A stretch of 55,521 nt of DNA, from assembly GCA_009869945.1 (NCBI GenBank), contig WIXG01000445.1, positions 1 to 55,521 on the forward strand, written 5' to 3'. This DNA comes from Mesaphorura yosii. Lineage: Eukaryota; Arthropoda; Collembola; Poduromorpha; Tullbergiidae. The position numbers were made by a program, and so were the translations under genes. Below the pieces are notes generated by a model. That model saw only the letters and a list, made by a program, of their open reading frames with translations. It did not search any database and was not told the DNA's origin. Positions 1 through 12,720 of the stretch are shown in pieces (position 1 is the stretch's first letter; the number at the start of each line of letters is the position of its first letter).

Positions 1-3000
1 TCCATGTCCATCCGGAAGCCAGTTATTGGCTTCCAAAGTTGGAACTATTTCATATGCTAAAATGCACAGCGCACCAAATTCTCGTGAATACCCCACTGTG
101 AGCAGCCTGGAATTGGAATTGAGTCCAGTCCAGAGGAGTCCTGCCTTTGCCTTGCTCTGCCTGCCTTACTGCATTCCTTACCTTTCAAAGCTGTATTACA
201 TTACCATGCACTTACGTTTCTTGCACAAAGATATTATAGAGCTTGAGAAATAAGAATGAAGTGTAATAGTATAAAAGGACGCGTAATATAAGTTGGCCCT
301 GACCATAAACGATCATACTAGATTATAAAGTGATGTAATTGGTGGTGGATGGTTTTATTATCCTGAAATTGAAGAATTGAATTGAAGGGAGAGGATTTAT
401 GTGGCCAGCTCCAATTCATGCGTTCGTCTTGCTGCCTGTCCAGTGCAATGCCCTGTTAGTGGAGACTCGAGACAAAAACGGTGAGGCTGAATTGGTATGT
501 GCGAGTTTTGACAGTTACAAATATTCAACAGAAGCGAAACATTTAAAAGAAATTGGTCATCCGTGCACCGTGCGTGATTGGATTGACTTGAAGTATCTTC
601 ATTGCGTCTTGCGTGCTTAAGTTGAGTGTTTAAGCGCAGAGCGTAATGGACCCAACAGAGATGAACATGGTTTTTGACTATTGACTTTTGTTTGGATAAG
701 CTCACATCAGGCAGTCAGTCAGGTAGACTATTTACAGTGCGGATTATTAATGAGTTCTTTGTTAAGTGAGTTGTGCGTGCAGGATTTCTCATACTGACTA
801 CTCATCTTCATCGGCTTGTAGACCGTAAACTACAGTCAATTTTTCTCTTCCGCTGCCGCTGCGCTGTGAGGCGACACGTTCGAGATGGAGCCATCATTGT
901 TATTGTCTTTCGCGTACGGATAGTACAGCCTGCGCGGTGTGGCGAGCTCTGGCAGTCTCAATCAATTTACCACGGCGCAGGCAGTGTCTTGGCCCTTATT
1001 GCCTTATTATCTAAATTGGAATTTTCCCTTCATGCGGTGATTCATGTGCAAAGACTAAAGACAATTTTCACCAGGACTCGTTTTTGTCGAAGTCCAAAGC
1101 CAAAGCCAAAAGCTAAGTCGTGACGAAAATCTAATTTAGTTACGAGTTAAGACACTTATTAATCGTCAACTACGCAGCTTGAGTCCTGTAATGACCGACA
1201 CAAGAAATTCTTAGAATTGGCAGTGGCAGGGGCTGTGACGTTAACAAGACGAAGTAATTTTCAAAAAATGGAAAGTATTTGCTGAAGGCGAACTGCAATT
1301 GAAACACGTTTCTAAGTTTTCCTGTACGCGTTGCAGTTGCAAGCCATTACTTGTTTTACTTTTCTAGCCTCAATACTTATAACTTGTCTAGATTCAATCG
1401 CCAATGTGTTTGTATTAAAGTTGAAGCAAAGTTTGAAGGCCTGGATCTAAACGATGTGATTTTCAAGGCGTGTAACACATACTCAGGTTCCTGTTATTAG
1501 CCCAGACATATTTTACGTACGTTTCTGGTCGCCAGGTTCCAGCTATGAGTAATTTTATGCTTGAGACTCGAGAGCAGTGTTTATAATGTGAGCTGGATGT
1601 AAAATTCCGACAGTGAATGCACTGCATTGTTGTAGAAAATGAAATATTTTGACTATTTCTCGTCTGCACGTGGTGTACTGGTTCTGGTTTCTTTCTTCTT
1701 GCTCATGGCATGGCTCGACTGACTTGGCTCGGCTCGCCTGAATTACAAAGTACAAAGTGTACATGCATCAAGAAGAAAGAGAAGAGATTGATGTTCCTAT
1801 AATTAAGTCGGTTACAACAATGTCGTTAAGAATTTCTCTCCTTTACACCGTCGTCGTCACATTCTTTATGCAACGTGTTCGACCATTTTATTGTGTTTGA
1901 ATTTAAATACGAGGACGATGCAGATGCAGAAGAAAGAATTGCTCGTTGAGTTGAATTGTTGAATAGGAACATTTTCATTTCCAACTTTAATAACAGCAGA
2001 CATTAACAAATGTACACGAGATGCTAATCTTTAATGCTTGCTTTGCTTTGTTTCATAAAGCGGTTTTTGGTTTTCTCTTGTCTTGACTCTACCTGAAGAA
2101 GAAATACTTTCGATGACAGAAGCCAACCAAGCCTTTTTATAGTAAGAAGCCAGTTCTTCTGTCATTGTTATTGTTCTGTTCCCATTCTTCTCGGCAAGGC
2201 GGCCAGTCCAAAGATCAATTCGTTGAGCAGTGAAGAAAAGGTCATAAATATGTTTAATGGTTGTGAGCCTGATCTAATCTTGTTCTTGCGTCGTTGCGTG
2301 GTGACTGTAACCATCGCGGCGGTGATAATAAGAGACTTGTGTGGTCCTGGACGTATTTTTATTGAAAAGTTTGGAATTTCGTGGCACAGAAAAGGTTGAC
2401 TCGCTGACTTGACTTTCGTATTTCGTATCTCACTTTCTACTCGAACGAGGGAGCGAACGACTACTGTAAAAATGAAATGAATACATCGGACGCTGACTGC
2501 CGCTGAGTTGTTGGTGCCGTTGTCCTTGTCGGTTGTCTAGTGCGGTGAATGGTGATGAATCCAGTAGAGCAAATAATGACCACGATCAACGACCGACCAA
2601 TAATGCACACCGTAGACCAAGAGTGCAGGAGACGAGTGACGAGGCTGACGTGAGTTTAATGAAGTTGTAATATAAATTACCAAATCAGGAAGAAAAACAG
2701 CCCATTCCGTGTTTTATTGCATCTTGCGTGGTTTTAATGCATGTCTTGTCGTTCTTGGTTTGGGTTTGGGCAACAATGCAGTATGCAGTGCAATAATGAT
2801 AACTTCATTTCGCATGCGAGCATCGTATGATAAATTGACTCGCCAAGCTGGTTTCTTCACCGAGCCAAGCTCGGAGTCTGGTCCAGTCGAAGTGCAGTAT
2901 TAAGATATTAAGTGAACTTGTAATTTCGTTATATAACAATAAATTGAATCAAATTGTAATTGCGAATCATCAATTTATCTTAATTATTGTATCGGAAAGG

Positions 3001-4854
3001 CAGCATAATACGTGTCCGTTGATGTAGTTGCTGTTGCTGGTTGTTGGAGTAGCTGAATTTGATATCTCGGTGTTTAATCACGCATTTCATACGTAAAGGG
3101 GAAGGCATTACGACCAGGCTACGGTTGTAAGTCCTGATTCAGTATTCAGTTCAGTGCAAGTGCGATTACCTGTCCGCTGCCCCACGAACCAGTTTTCTGT
3201 ATTATTATTTATTATTGTTCTGTCATGCCTAAAAAGAATCCAAATCCGTGTCTGTTTCTTTGCTAGTTGTCAATTCATGCCATGCAACAGTGTCATATGT
3301 CATGTTCCGTTTTGTATTGTTATTATTTTGTGAATGTGAGTATGAGATGACCAAAATGAACGAAATATTGGTCAATATTATCACTTGACATTGACTACCA
3401 TTACCAAAGTACCTCGTAACACGAAACACGAATCGGTTGACTGAACAAGACATCATATCATATGTTCCCGTCCACTCACTCGCTGAATTTGAATAAAAAA
3501 ATTAAGTCATTAGTACGGGAGGTTCAAATTCAAAGGGGTTGCGAGCTACTACCATCATTATCTCATTATTTTTATTAGCTGCTTCATTCGTGCAGTCTTG
3601 TCGTCTTCTTTCTCTTCTCCTCTTACCTGTCATTACAATCTAATGAGCCATGGTATAAATCATCCCGCGTCGGCCAACCTTAGAATTATGTTTAATGTTG
3701 TTTTATAACTTCCGTATTCGGTATTCGGCGCGGCGCACGATGTTGAACTAATTTGGATCTTCTATTACCGTCAAGTATCGACTGCATCGAGCATGCGTGC
3801 AGCAATTTTGTCAAGGGTTCGTATTCATGATGAATGGTTACGTTGAACCAAGACCAAGACAGAGACCGTAGAATTGGAAATTCGAATTCGATGAAATTGG
3901 ATTTTAATCCATGAAGGACTCGCACTCGCATCAAATGTACGGCACGGCACAAAATGCGTACAAATCCTACTCAACACGTCCACATCTTGCGCATGAAGTC
4001 TTAAATCCTGTCTTGTATTCTTGTGCGCGAGATGATTGTTGTGCACCGCTGGAGACGAATTTTTCTGTTGCATTGCGCCTGTGTCAGCGAGTCAGGGAAC
4101 ACTTTTCAGATTAATCTTCTTCAACACTACGCCACAACGCGCATGTCTTCAGTTTTTTAAGAATCTTGTTGAAACGAATTATTTTGTCAGCTTTTCCTTG
4201 CACCGTTTGCATTCGCATTTGCATCGGCTCTGTGCTGTAACTTGCGCTTGAATAATGAGCATTACAACTTGCAAAGCGTAAGATAAACTCGGCGAAAATC
4301 ACGTTCAGTCAGTTTTCGGATGAGGATTCACGGTTACAAAGCGGTTTTCTCAACTTTGCCTTTTGTCATCCTGTCGCCTTGCACCTCGACTTCACCTCAA
4401 CGAAGAGTTGTCTTAAATCTGCGGCTATTACATTGCCTTAGGTTGAAACTGTCACCCTTTAATGTGCTCACGAATTAATTCGGACTGCACCGAAATAAAG
4501 TGCAGTTTCCTTTTCTGAATTGAAGTCGGCTACATAAATGTCTTGAATGTGTACAAAACGGCTAGACTTTGAGAATGAAGTGATTTTAATGACTTCATTA
4601 GACCGACCAGCGGCCTGTTCACTTTGCACTGGGCTATTTGGCATTTCTACTTGGCTGCAGCGTAGTTGCACCGACCAGATACTACGATAAAAAAAGAAGA
4701 TTCTTGCATTCGCAAGCCGTTGGACACTCATTCATTCAATTTAAATTGCATGAAGACTAGAAAACGCCATAAATCAAGGGAGCGAGGATGTTGATGTCTC
4801 TTTCAAGAGGAAAGCTCGTCCAACTCTAACTCGTATTTTTTTGTTCATTTTCAG
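1..4854. other. Region without a confident gene
   Basis: No open frame here has convincing protein-like composition or a phase-compatible chain of exons. The gene starting at 4855 begins directly after a strong splice acceptor (pyrimidine-rich tract ending in cag at 4852-4854), so at least one upstream exon of it probably lies here. One candidate is the slightly GC-richer stretch ending at a gtgagt donor at 2650. Its own short ATG frame would not join in phase with the exon at 4855, so if used it would be untranslated or carry an upstream open frame. No tRNA, repeat array or mobile element was recognised. Confidence 0.5.
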
Positions 4855-7800
4855 ATGTCATCATCAGCTTGGGTTTTGATGGAAGATGATTGTTCGTTGG
4901 GTGATTGTTGGGGGCCTCCTCCACTCTTTCATGTTCCACCACCACCAATTCCAGCGGAGTTTTGTGAGGAGTTTGACATGTCATGTCCGTCACAGCTTAA
5001 TGTAAGTCCAGTATTTGGCATTTGGCTTCTTTTGCAAGTTAGAATAGCGAGTGCTTTTAATTTTTAGATTGCAACTTCCTTCTACATGCCTTCTTGTTTG
5101 AAATGACAATTTTAACGGGTCCAAAGTAGGCAGGGTTCCGTTTGTGTACTTTATGACAATAAGCAATAATTGCTGCAAATCAGCTAAATTCAGTAAGCTG
5201 TATATTTTATGGCCGATTGATGTTCCTCGGCTTGTAAATACTAAATTATAAAAGGTTTTACAACAGCTGGTATAGGATGGGCCAATGCGCTTCTTTGTTG
5301 TCAACTTTTATTGACCGATTTTTATTATTCAAGAGCCAAGCCCATACACGAAACACGAATACACGCTCACTTCGCTGTAAGGCCCAAAGAAAAGAATTTC
5401 CAAGTTTACAACATGTGTTGTTGAAAGTTATCAGAAATAATTTAAACTTTTACGACCCTAGAATGACACATTTTCTGTTTCTACCTCGTTCACAGGTTGC
5501 GGACGCGGAGTTTAAGAAAATCGGCTCATTTCCATCGGTGACTGTCATCGTATGCTGTACTTTATTGTCTGCTGTGATTCTACTGGTCATTGCCGTTGTT
5601 GTATGGAGGTACGGATTTTAGAGAAAATCATCCGCTACTGCCTGCTCTTACGGCTTGTAAAATAATTAAGATAAGATTTATGAAAGACTGCTTGAATTTC
5701 TTGCGTGCGAAAGTTAATTCTTGTAAAGACTTTTGATCTTTGAGTCCTTTGTGTGTTGAAATTCTGCTACATTTTGAATGGGAAGCTTCACGTCTTTGTT
5801 ATCTGCTTAAACCTTCTGGCTGTCTTGTTGAAATTATCGTAATGATTTCGTTTTATGCCCCTGATTTACGCCCCGTCCCATTCACAAGACTCCGGACGGT
5901 CGGTCAATACGCTCAATTCTGTTGCATTTGCCTTGTTCTGCCTATCCTTCTTTGTTTATAAATAATTTCATATTTTCTTTGTCTGAATTCTGGTTTGGTA
6001 AGTTTGATTTTTTCAGTTACATTGCCGTCACTTGTAAAGTGCCATATTTTGGCTTGGTGGTAGTAAATATTATTTTTACGACTTTTCATGAAATTCCTAT
6101 GCGAAAACATAACGTGGGTTTTGACGCTGTGCTTCTTCTTTTCTTTCTTATTCGACTTTAACCTGTTGCATGCACGCGTTGCGCGGAGAGGCGCGCCGCG
6201 TCTACTTCTTAATGAAGAAATGTTTAACTTGATCCCGTCGAATGTTTAATGACTTCATAAAGCAACATCGCCAAAATTCGCCAACATGGTTTAACGCCTC
6301 ATTTTCTTTACTCAACGTACATTTTCTTGTAGTTGTAGTTTGCTTTATTTTAACAGCTCAAATGGCAACGGCAAATATTCCTTACTTCCTTTGCCTCTGC
6401 CTCGAAGACTACTCGTCCTTTCGTGCGTCTGTGCATTCCGCATTTGTCGTTATTACAAAACGTGTAAAAACATAATGACTTGTTTCTTCACAATTACTCA
6501 TGCAACTTGACGTTTTCAAATGAAAAAGAGCAGCGCACAAAATGAATAAGTTTACGAGTCATTATTTGCCAAGTCATTTTAGGTAGAAAATGTTCTTCAA
6601 CCCGTTCCGTGCTCGTTCTCATCCCCTGCCTGCCCGTGTCTTATTTTAGAAAGCGACGCAAGGGTGTGACTCAAACCAAAGATTTCGATCATCATCATCA
6701 TGGTCCACCAATGATGAATGGAAACGGACTTTTATACGAAGACTTGTCTCAATGTCTTGCAAGACCGAGGCCTCCGATTGCACCGCCAACTATGGAAGTA
6801 AGTGCATGTTCTATTATTAGGTGTAAAGATGTAATATTGTTGGGATTATTGTGATGAGCTTTGAATAATTTATGAAAAGTAACATGTCATAAGCACAAGC
6901 CTTGTAAGTGCTGCATTGAACTCTGAATTGAATTATGCCAGCAAGAGTAGGCGAAATGCACTGGGCCCTGCGTTATGAGAATTTAAATTTCGAACGAATC
7001 TCTTTGTCAATCTTTGAAGAGCCATAGCCTGCTGTAGCGTGGCCGACATAGTCTGACTGAATGACAGCGTAAAGAGGCTCTATTCAGCAGCGCAGCACAG
7101 ATCTCTTCAAGTAATCTTTCATCTTTCAATTGGTAACAAATTAAAGCTTGTCAATTGAATTTCAGTTTCGCAACATGAAGATAGCAGAAGAATGACATTT
7201 GACAATGGTCATTAGTTAGAGTTTTGAAGGGTGAATCTAATTTGATTCTTTCTCAGGATTTTCGCGTTCTCATTCTCTCTCGCATTTGAAGCACAGCATA
7301 GCTACTTATCAAGGGCGAGCCCAATATTACCAAAACCATGACAAATCATTTCAAACTCAAAGTTCATCACGATTCACGACTCACAGCTGCAAATCGCACG
7401 CATTATGCCAAAGTCATTGCAAAGCCAAAGATAAACAATATCATTACTTTCATTACTCCTTTTGCTTTTGATCAGATGCTGGATGTGAATCATCATCACA
7501 GCATGGAGAACATGAACAACGGCATGATTGGAAATCCAAAGTTGGACTTTTCCTATTTCCTCAACCCGCCTCCAATCTACGAGGAGCTTCCTGAGATTGA
7601 TACTGGTCACTCGGATCGTAACAACGGTCCCTCTGAAGATGAGTTTGCGGAGGATGAGCTGAGCGTCATCGACGTGCCCGTCAATCACTGCCTTCCTGGC
7701 ATGAGTCTGGGCTATGACAGCGGAGGAGGCGGCGACCCAAATAATCCGCTGAGTCGTTATCACAACTCGGTTAACAGAGGAACTAAACCCCGAGCTCAGT

Positions 7801-9173
7801 CACTTAATAGAAAAAGGAATTCCGCAAGAAATACGGTGTCGGCAGGTGGAGGAGGAAGCGGTGGAGGATTTAAGTCACAGAGGTGAGAGAAGGATGCTTA
7901 TCTTGCCTTTTAACAAGAGAGAACACGGCGAGTACAATGCTGCAGTGCAGACTGAAGTGACAGATCTCACTTGAGCTCTTTTCCTTATTCGGTGTTAAAT
8001 GTAATCCTTATTATTGCACAAGTGAATGAAATCTTCAGTTTGTTCTGTTCTGCTCTGCTCGATTGCATTGCCACAAATCATTGGGATTTGTGCTGAGAAA
8101 ACTTAAAATCCTTTGAATTCAGATTTGTTAGTTTCTTGCTGCGCTGTGCCGTGTTTTCAGTTGCGACCGGTGCAAGTGCACGTTTTGTTCAATAACCGGT
8201 TTCCAAATACAAATACAAATCAAATCAAACGTAATATTCACCCGTACTAAATGCCAACTGCAATTTTTTGTCCGCAGGAGTCTTGATCGACGCACACGAA
8301 ACGCAATAGCGAACAAATACACGGGAACGACTCCTCGACCCTTAATTCCATCTAATCCCGGCTATCGCGCTACGATGGGAGGCTCTGGCATGTTGATACT
8401 GTCTGATCAAAATGGAATGACGTAAGTCTTTATTTTAATCAGTTTGTGAGCTTTTTAATGTTCGTAACCCAAAACTATTACGTGGAATGAGTTAACATCT
8501 ACAATCGAACAGGATCTTGGAAATTCACTCATGTTTTCGTGTTGCCGAAACCCAACTTAAAAATTTCTTTTGAAAAATCAAGGAAAACGAAATGCATGAG
8601 ACTGATTTTGGTTTCAGGATGAAGATTCCACCGCATCTGGTCGCCGTACTCACCGAGTCAGCGTTGCAAAATTCTGGCGTGCGGCCGTATGAAGTCATTC
8701 AACAACCCGGTGGAATGGCGCCGAACAGTATTAACCCTTCACAACTGAATGCGATATATCCGAGTTCGAGAAGTAGCGGAAGTTCGTACGGGGACGGGAG
8801 CAATAGTTCCGGCTCAGCTAGAATTAATCCAAACGGCAACTCGGCGGAGAGCAGTTCGTTCGACTCGGGACTTGGCCAGCATTCAGTAGCAAGTAAGTTT
8901 TGCTGCAATCTAATAACAAAAGCTGATGAGCCTTCACTTATTGGTTTGCACTTTGTTACAGGCTTCGTCAATTCACCAGCATACGAGCCGTCAGGATATC
9001 CTATCAATTCTTTCGACTACTCGACGGTGCAAGGTGAAATTCCTCAGTCCCACTACCAGTCGATACAACAGCAGCATCACCAACAACATCCAAGCTTTCG
9101 CCGTCTCCGAATGACAACGGCTGACCGAGATCATCCTCTCAATCACGACTACAGTAATCATTTCCTGACGTGA
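4855..9173 (+). CDS. Single-pass membrane protein with PPxY motif, unrecognised family
   Basis: Seven coding exons join in continuous phase: 4855-5001, 5496-5608, 6650-6797, 7476-7882, 8278-8421, 8618-8892 and 8962-9173, giving 481 residues. Every junction is GT-AG. Residues 1-49 hold four cysteines (13, 18, 37, 44) and proline runs, without a clear signal peptide. A hydrophobic segment at about 62-85 is followed at once by a basic stretch (residues 87-91), so by the positive-inside rule the N-terminus is outside and the long C-terminal part is cytoplasmic. The tail has a His run (101-104), a PPPIY motif at 167-171 inside an acidic context, Gly- and Ser-rich stretches and a Gln/His-rich end. 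PPxY is the known ligand of WW domains such as those of Nedd4 ligases; that binding is inferred. I do not recognise the family. The ATG directly follows an acceptor, so the 5' untranslated region is spliced or more N-terminal sequence exists upstream. The last intron (69 bp) has no in-frame stop. Confidence 0.82.
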
Positions 9174-12105
9174 ATTGACCGTGAACAGCACAGCGCAGTT
9201 TACCATCGCGTTAGTCGTTCAAAATGCTTTGAGTGTTCCAAACCCTGTATTATGCTATGTTAGATTAGATTTGAGTTAGAAATCGCACCTTTATTTTTAG
9301 TTACACGGTTGTAATTGAACTTGTCATAATTAAGGACGCATCAAAATGCAATATGCACTGATACGTTGACGCGACGGCAAAAGAGATAAAAATATGTTTG
9401 TAGTACACAAGGCGGCCTCATTTTTGCAAGATTGGTTGCACCTCTCCTTTCGTGTAGATGACTTGGCTCGCGTACTACAAAACATTGTACAAAGAAAAGT
9501 AGATTTTAGAATACATTCATCACTTGTTTTTCTAACTTAATGTCATTAATTTAACTGTTATACGAAGAGCATAACTGGGCTAACAAGTTTCCTAACCTTG
9601 TAAAGTAAATATTAAAATAAGCGCACACGTGTAAGCGCATACGTAGAATTGCATGCTCGACTGAGTTAATACTAATTAATTAAGACATGTACGCAATTAC
9701 TATCCTTTTCAAGGCAAAGTAATGGTACGGTCGTACAGGCGGTGAACCCATGCATGAAAATAGAGCATTTGTCAGTTTGTCAGCCTTGCTCATGAATCGA
9801 AGCAAGGCCGAAGCCGAACTTTAGATTTAATGACCAGACGAAGCTATCAAATGACAATATGCATCTTTGTACATAGTAGGATTAAACTGTAAAGTTGTCT
9901 TGTGCTAGTACTGCGGCAGCAGCGGTAGATAAGAGATGAGCAAACAGTAGTTTCATGTTGATCTTGCAAGAAAAATTTTCCCAGCACTTGTCTCATGTAA
10001 ATCAAATATTTAGTTATCAAGCTTTAAAGTTTTTCATTTTTCTGCTTGGCTCTGACAGCACAAAATGAATGCGAGAAAAATTAGGAAAAGTTTTGCCCAT
10101 CCAATATCACTTTCAGTCATTCACTCACTCTGAACTGGTGACAAGTTTCGTCCCGCTTTCCTTAAAATGCCAGACAGAACACGGAACAGCAGTTTGTGTC
10201 TCGTGTCTCATGTCATCTCTGCAAAAAAGGCGCGCACGTAGGAAAACTTTCACCGTTGAAAGTTGAGCGAGTTTTAACATTTTGGTAAAGTGAAAACCCG
10301 GACAGGAATCATTTTGAATTAATGATGACTCATGATACGTGCGTTACGTTTTGTTTCAGCCGTGTTGCTATCACTGGCTAAAACGATGCCACTTAAAAAT
10401 TTTGAAAATTTTCATCAATTCCAAGTTATCTCATAGTTAAATGCTCTGCCATATTTTGATATTTTATACATTGAGAACAATTGCAGAAGGTAGAGAAAGT
10501 TCACTGTAAGGCTGCACTCTGCACATTTTTGTACTTAAAGCACAGTGGAAAGATTTATTTGAAGCGATTAAACAGTCTAGTCAAACTTCTTTACTAGGTA
10601 ATCTGTAATTAAGTTGGGATTTATGGGTAAGGCTTAGATAGTGAATACGTTAGAAAGTTACTTTTTATGCTTTTGTCTACAGTGGCTCGTACTTGCGATT
10701 GCAATTTAATGATCCAAGCACCTGTTCATTGACAGATTAAAAGAAAAGGAACTGGACCCACTGAACTCCAATTAAACCAGACTACGTGTTTCAGTTTAAA
10801 AGAATGTCGGTTTTATGGAGCAGAAAGTTTGCGTTGCGCTTCGCTGTTCCATTTAAATGCGGCACACTGAACGCTAGTTTGCGAGTAGTGAATTAGTCTC
10901 GTGTTAGTTTAATGTAGCTTATAAATACGCATTAGTGCTAGCGTATAAGGCTCAGGTATGCTCCAAGTTCGAGTAAAATCCTGACGCACGTCGAATCCAT
11001 ATAAAAGATGTACATAGCTAGACGTAAGCTAGAGAAGGAGGTCGTTAGTTAACATTAATTACAAACAACACTTAATGAGCCATTTTATTTGAATGCTGAC
11101 GGGGAATCCGCTCAAATCTGTACCATAGACACTAGGTCATAAGTTTCTAGTTAATTTTAGTTGCTCCTCTGATTAAGAGGTGCGTTCCGTCGTAGAGTTT
11201 CAAGTCTTACATCGTCTCATCGCCGCTAAGAGCCAAGTTTTCTTCCAGAAATACGTGTAAGCATAAGCAATGACGTCAATCAATTCTTAGCAGAGCAAAA
11301 CAATTCGAAAGTTCTCACTGAAGACCCAAGTAAGACAAAGGAATGCAGACACAACAATAGCAGTTACTGTTATTAATTTGTCAGGTTTTGTCATCCAAAC
11401 TTCAGTCAGGAGACACACCTTTACACAAAGAGAAAGTCAGTGCGTCTAATTATAACAGGCCACCAAGTTCTTTCATTTCATTGTGAAAGCTTGAGCAGAA
11501 TTGTCTATTCCTTTCCTCACACTGCCTTTGTAATTATTGCCATTTGTCAAGTCTCTTTGTTATTGTCGAGTCTGATGGATTATAATTAAATCTTCCCATC
11601 ACCGTGTCGTAATTAGACCTGTTCTGTAATTAGCAGCTCATAAATCATGACAGTTCACAGTTGTAACAACACTTTATTGGCAGAGACAAACTTTGATACA
11701 AAACCTGACGGCAAAGGCTACCAATTAAGTATGCAACCACGCGAAATTAGTGCAATAATTTAGTACGTACTTAGCGTTAGTAACTTATGTACTTGATACA
11801 TAAGAATCTTATATGTGCACCTCAAAAATTATTCTGGAAGCATTTGGAAGCTTTTGAAATCTTCCATGAATTTGTAAAAAGTATTATTAGACTTAATTAG
11901 GACGCAAGCTTTATTTAAGTGTATTTGTGCTTTGAGTTATTTATCGTGTCTTGATGAAATTTTGTTGATATATATATGATTTTTATGTAGGCGGAACTTA
12001 TGTTGTGTATCAAGTTGCCTCGTTGCAGAATCTCGTTAATAAAGTGCGTTTTTATTAACAAGCCTTGAACTTTAACTTGGCATTTTTCTCCAGCCTGAAA
12101 GATAA
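9174..12105. other. Intergenic, nothing recognised
   Basis: This stretch contains the 3' end of the upstream membrane-protein gene, but I found no canonical AATAAA close to its stop; an ATTAAA-like signal near 9609 is possible. Only short, biased open frames are present and none resembles a known family. Confidence 0.5.
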
Positions 12106-12720
12106 TCAACCGCGAATTCTGGCGAATTTACTGATTCACTAAAAATTGTCACAGGCACCAGCGATTTTACGACTGCTCGTCGTCTACATTTTTTTTCATA
12201 TGCCCGTCTACCGCCTGGCTCCATTGATTTCATCAACAAGGACAAGGACAAGTGGGTCCACACTCCTTTTACGATAAACAACAACACAGCGGCTGCAAAG
12301 GGCTGGGACGAGATCAATAATCCGCAGCTCAGTGTCAGTCGCCAGTCGCTAGCGCATGATTATGATTTTCGCCAGCCAGCCTCAGTTGAACACTTTTACT
12401 GCTTCACTTTTGGATTTAGGACCCGGACGGCGAAGAATTTGGTGCGTAAATCTGGAGCAATGTTATTATGTCGGCAAATTGAGCACCAAAGCGTGTGTCG
12501 TGCGAATTCCGGGCTCTTTATTTTCCAAACACACACCAGAGGCAAGAACAGTGCGTATTACAAGAGAACGGAAGGAAAATCATGTTCTGGTAATAAAGAT
12601 ATAAAAAATACAAAGCTAACAATGTTCTTTGCATATTTTCTTGTTCTCCGCTCCAGAAAGCGCATTATTCCGGAGCTCTTTCAGAAAACAAGTGCTGTAG
12701 GGCGAAGGCAATCGTTATGA
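12106..12720 (+). other. 205-codon open reading frame without ATG start
   Basis: Between a TAA at 12103-12105 and a TGA at 12718-12720 one plus-strand frame stays open for about 204 sense codons. Chance frames of this length should be rare in a 55 kb AT-rich window. Its first 85 or more codons lack an ATG; the first ATG in frame is near 12460, so it would have to be an internal or terminal exon. The translation is mixed and protein-like in composition (Lys/Asp-rich, Asn- and Trp-containing near 12223-12330, later several Cys) but I recognise no domain. It could be an exon of an undetected gene, a decayed gene or a chance frame. A shorter minus-strand frame overlaps its first part. Confidence 0.3.

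Noticed and set aside
2540..2649. Short ATG frame ending at a gtgagt donor, considered as the first coding exon of the gene at 4855
   Set aside because: Joining it to the exon at 4855 would shift the frame and hit a stop; at most it is untranslated.
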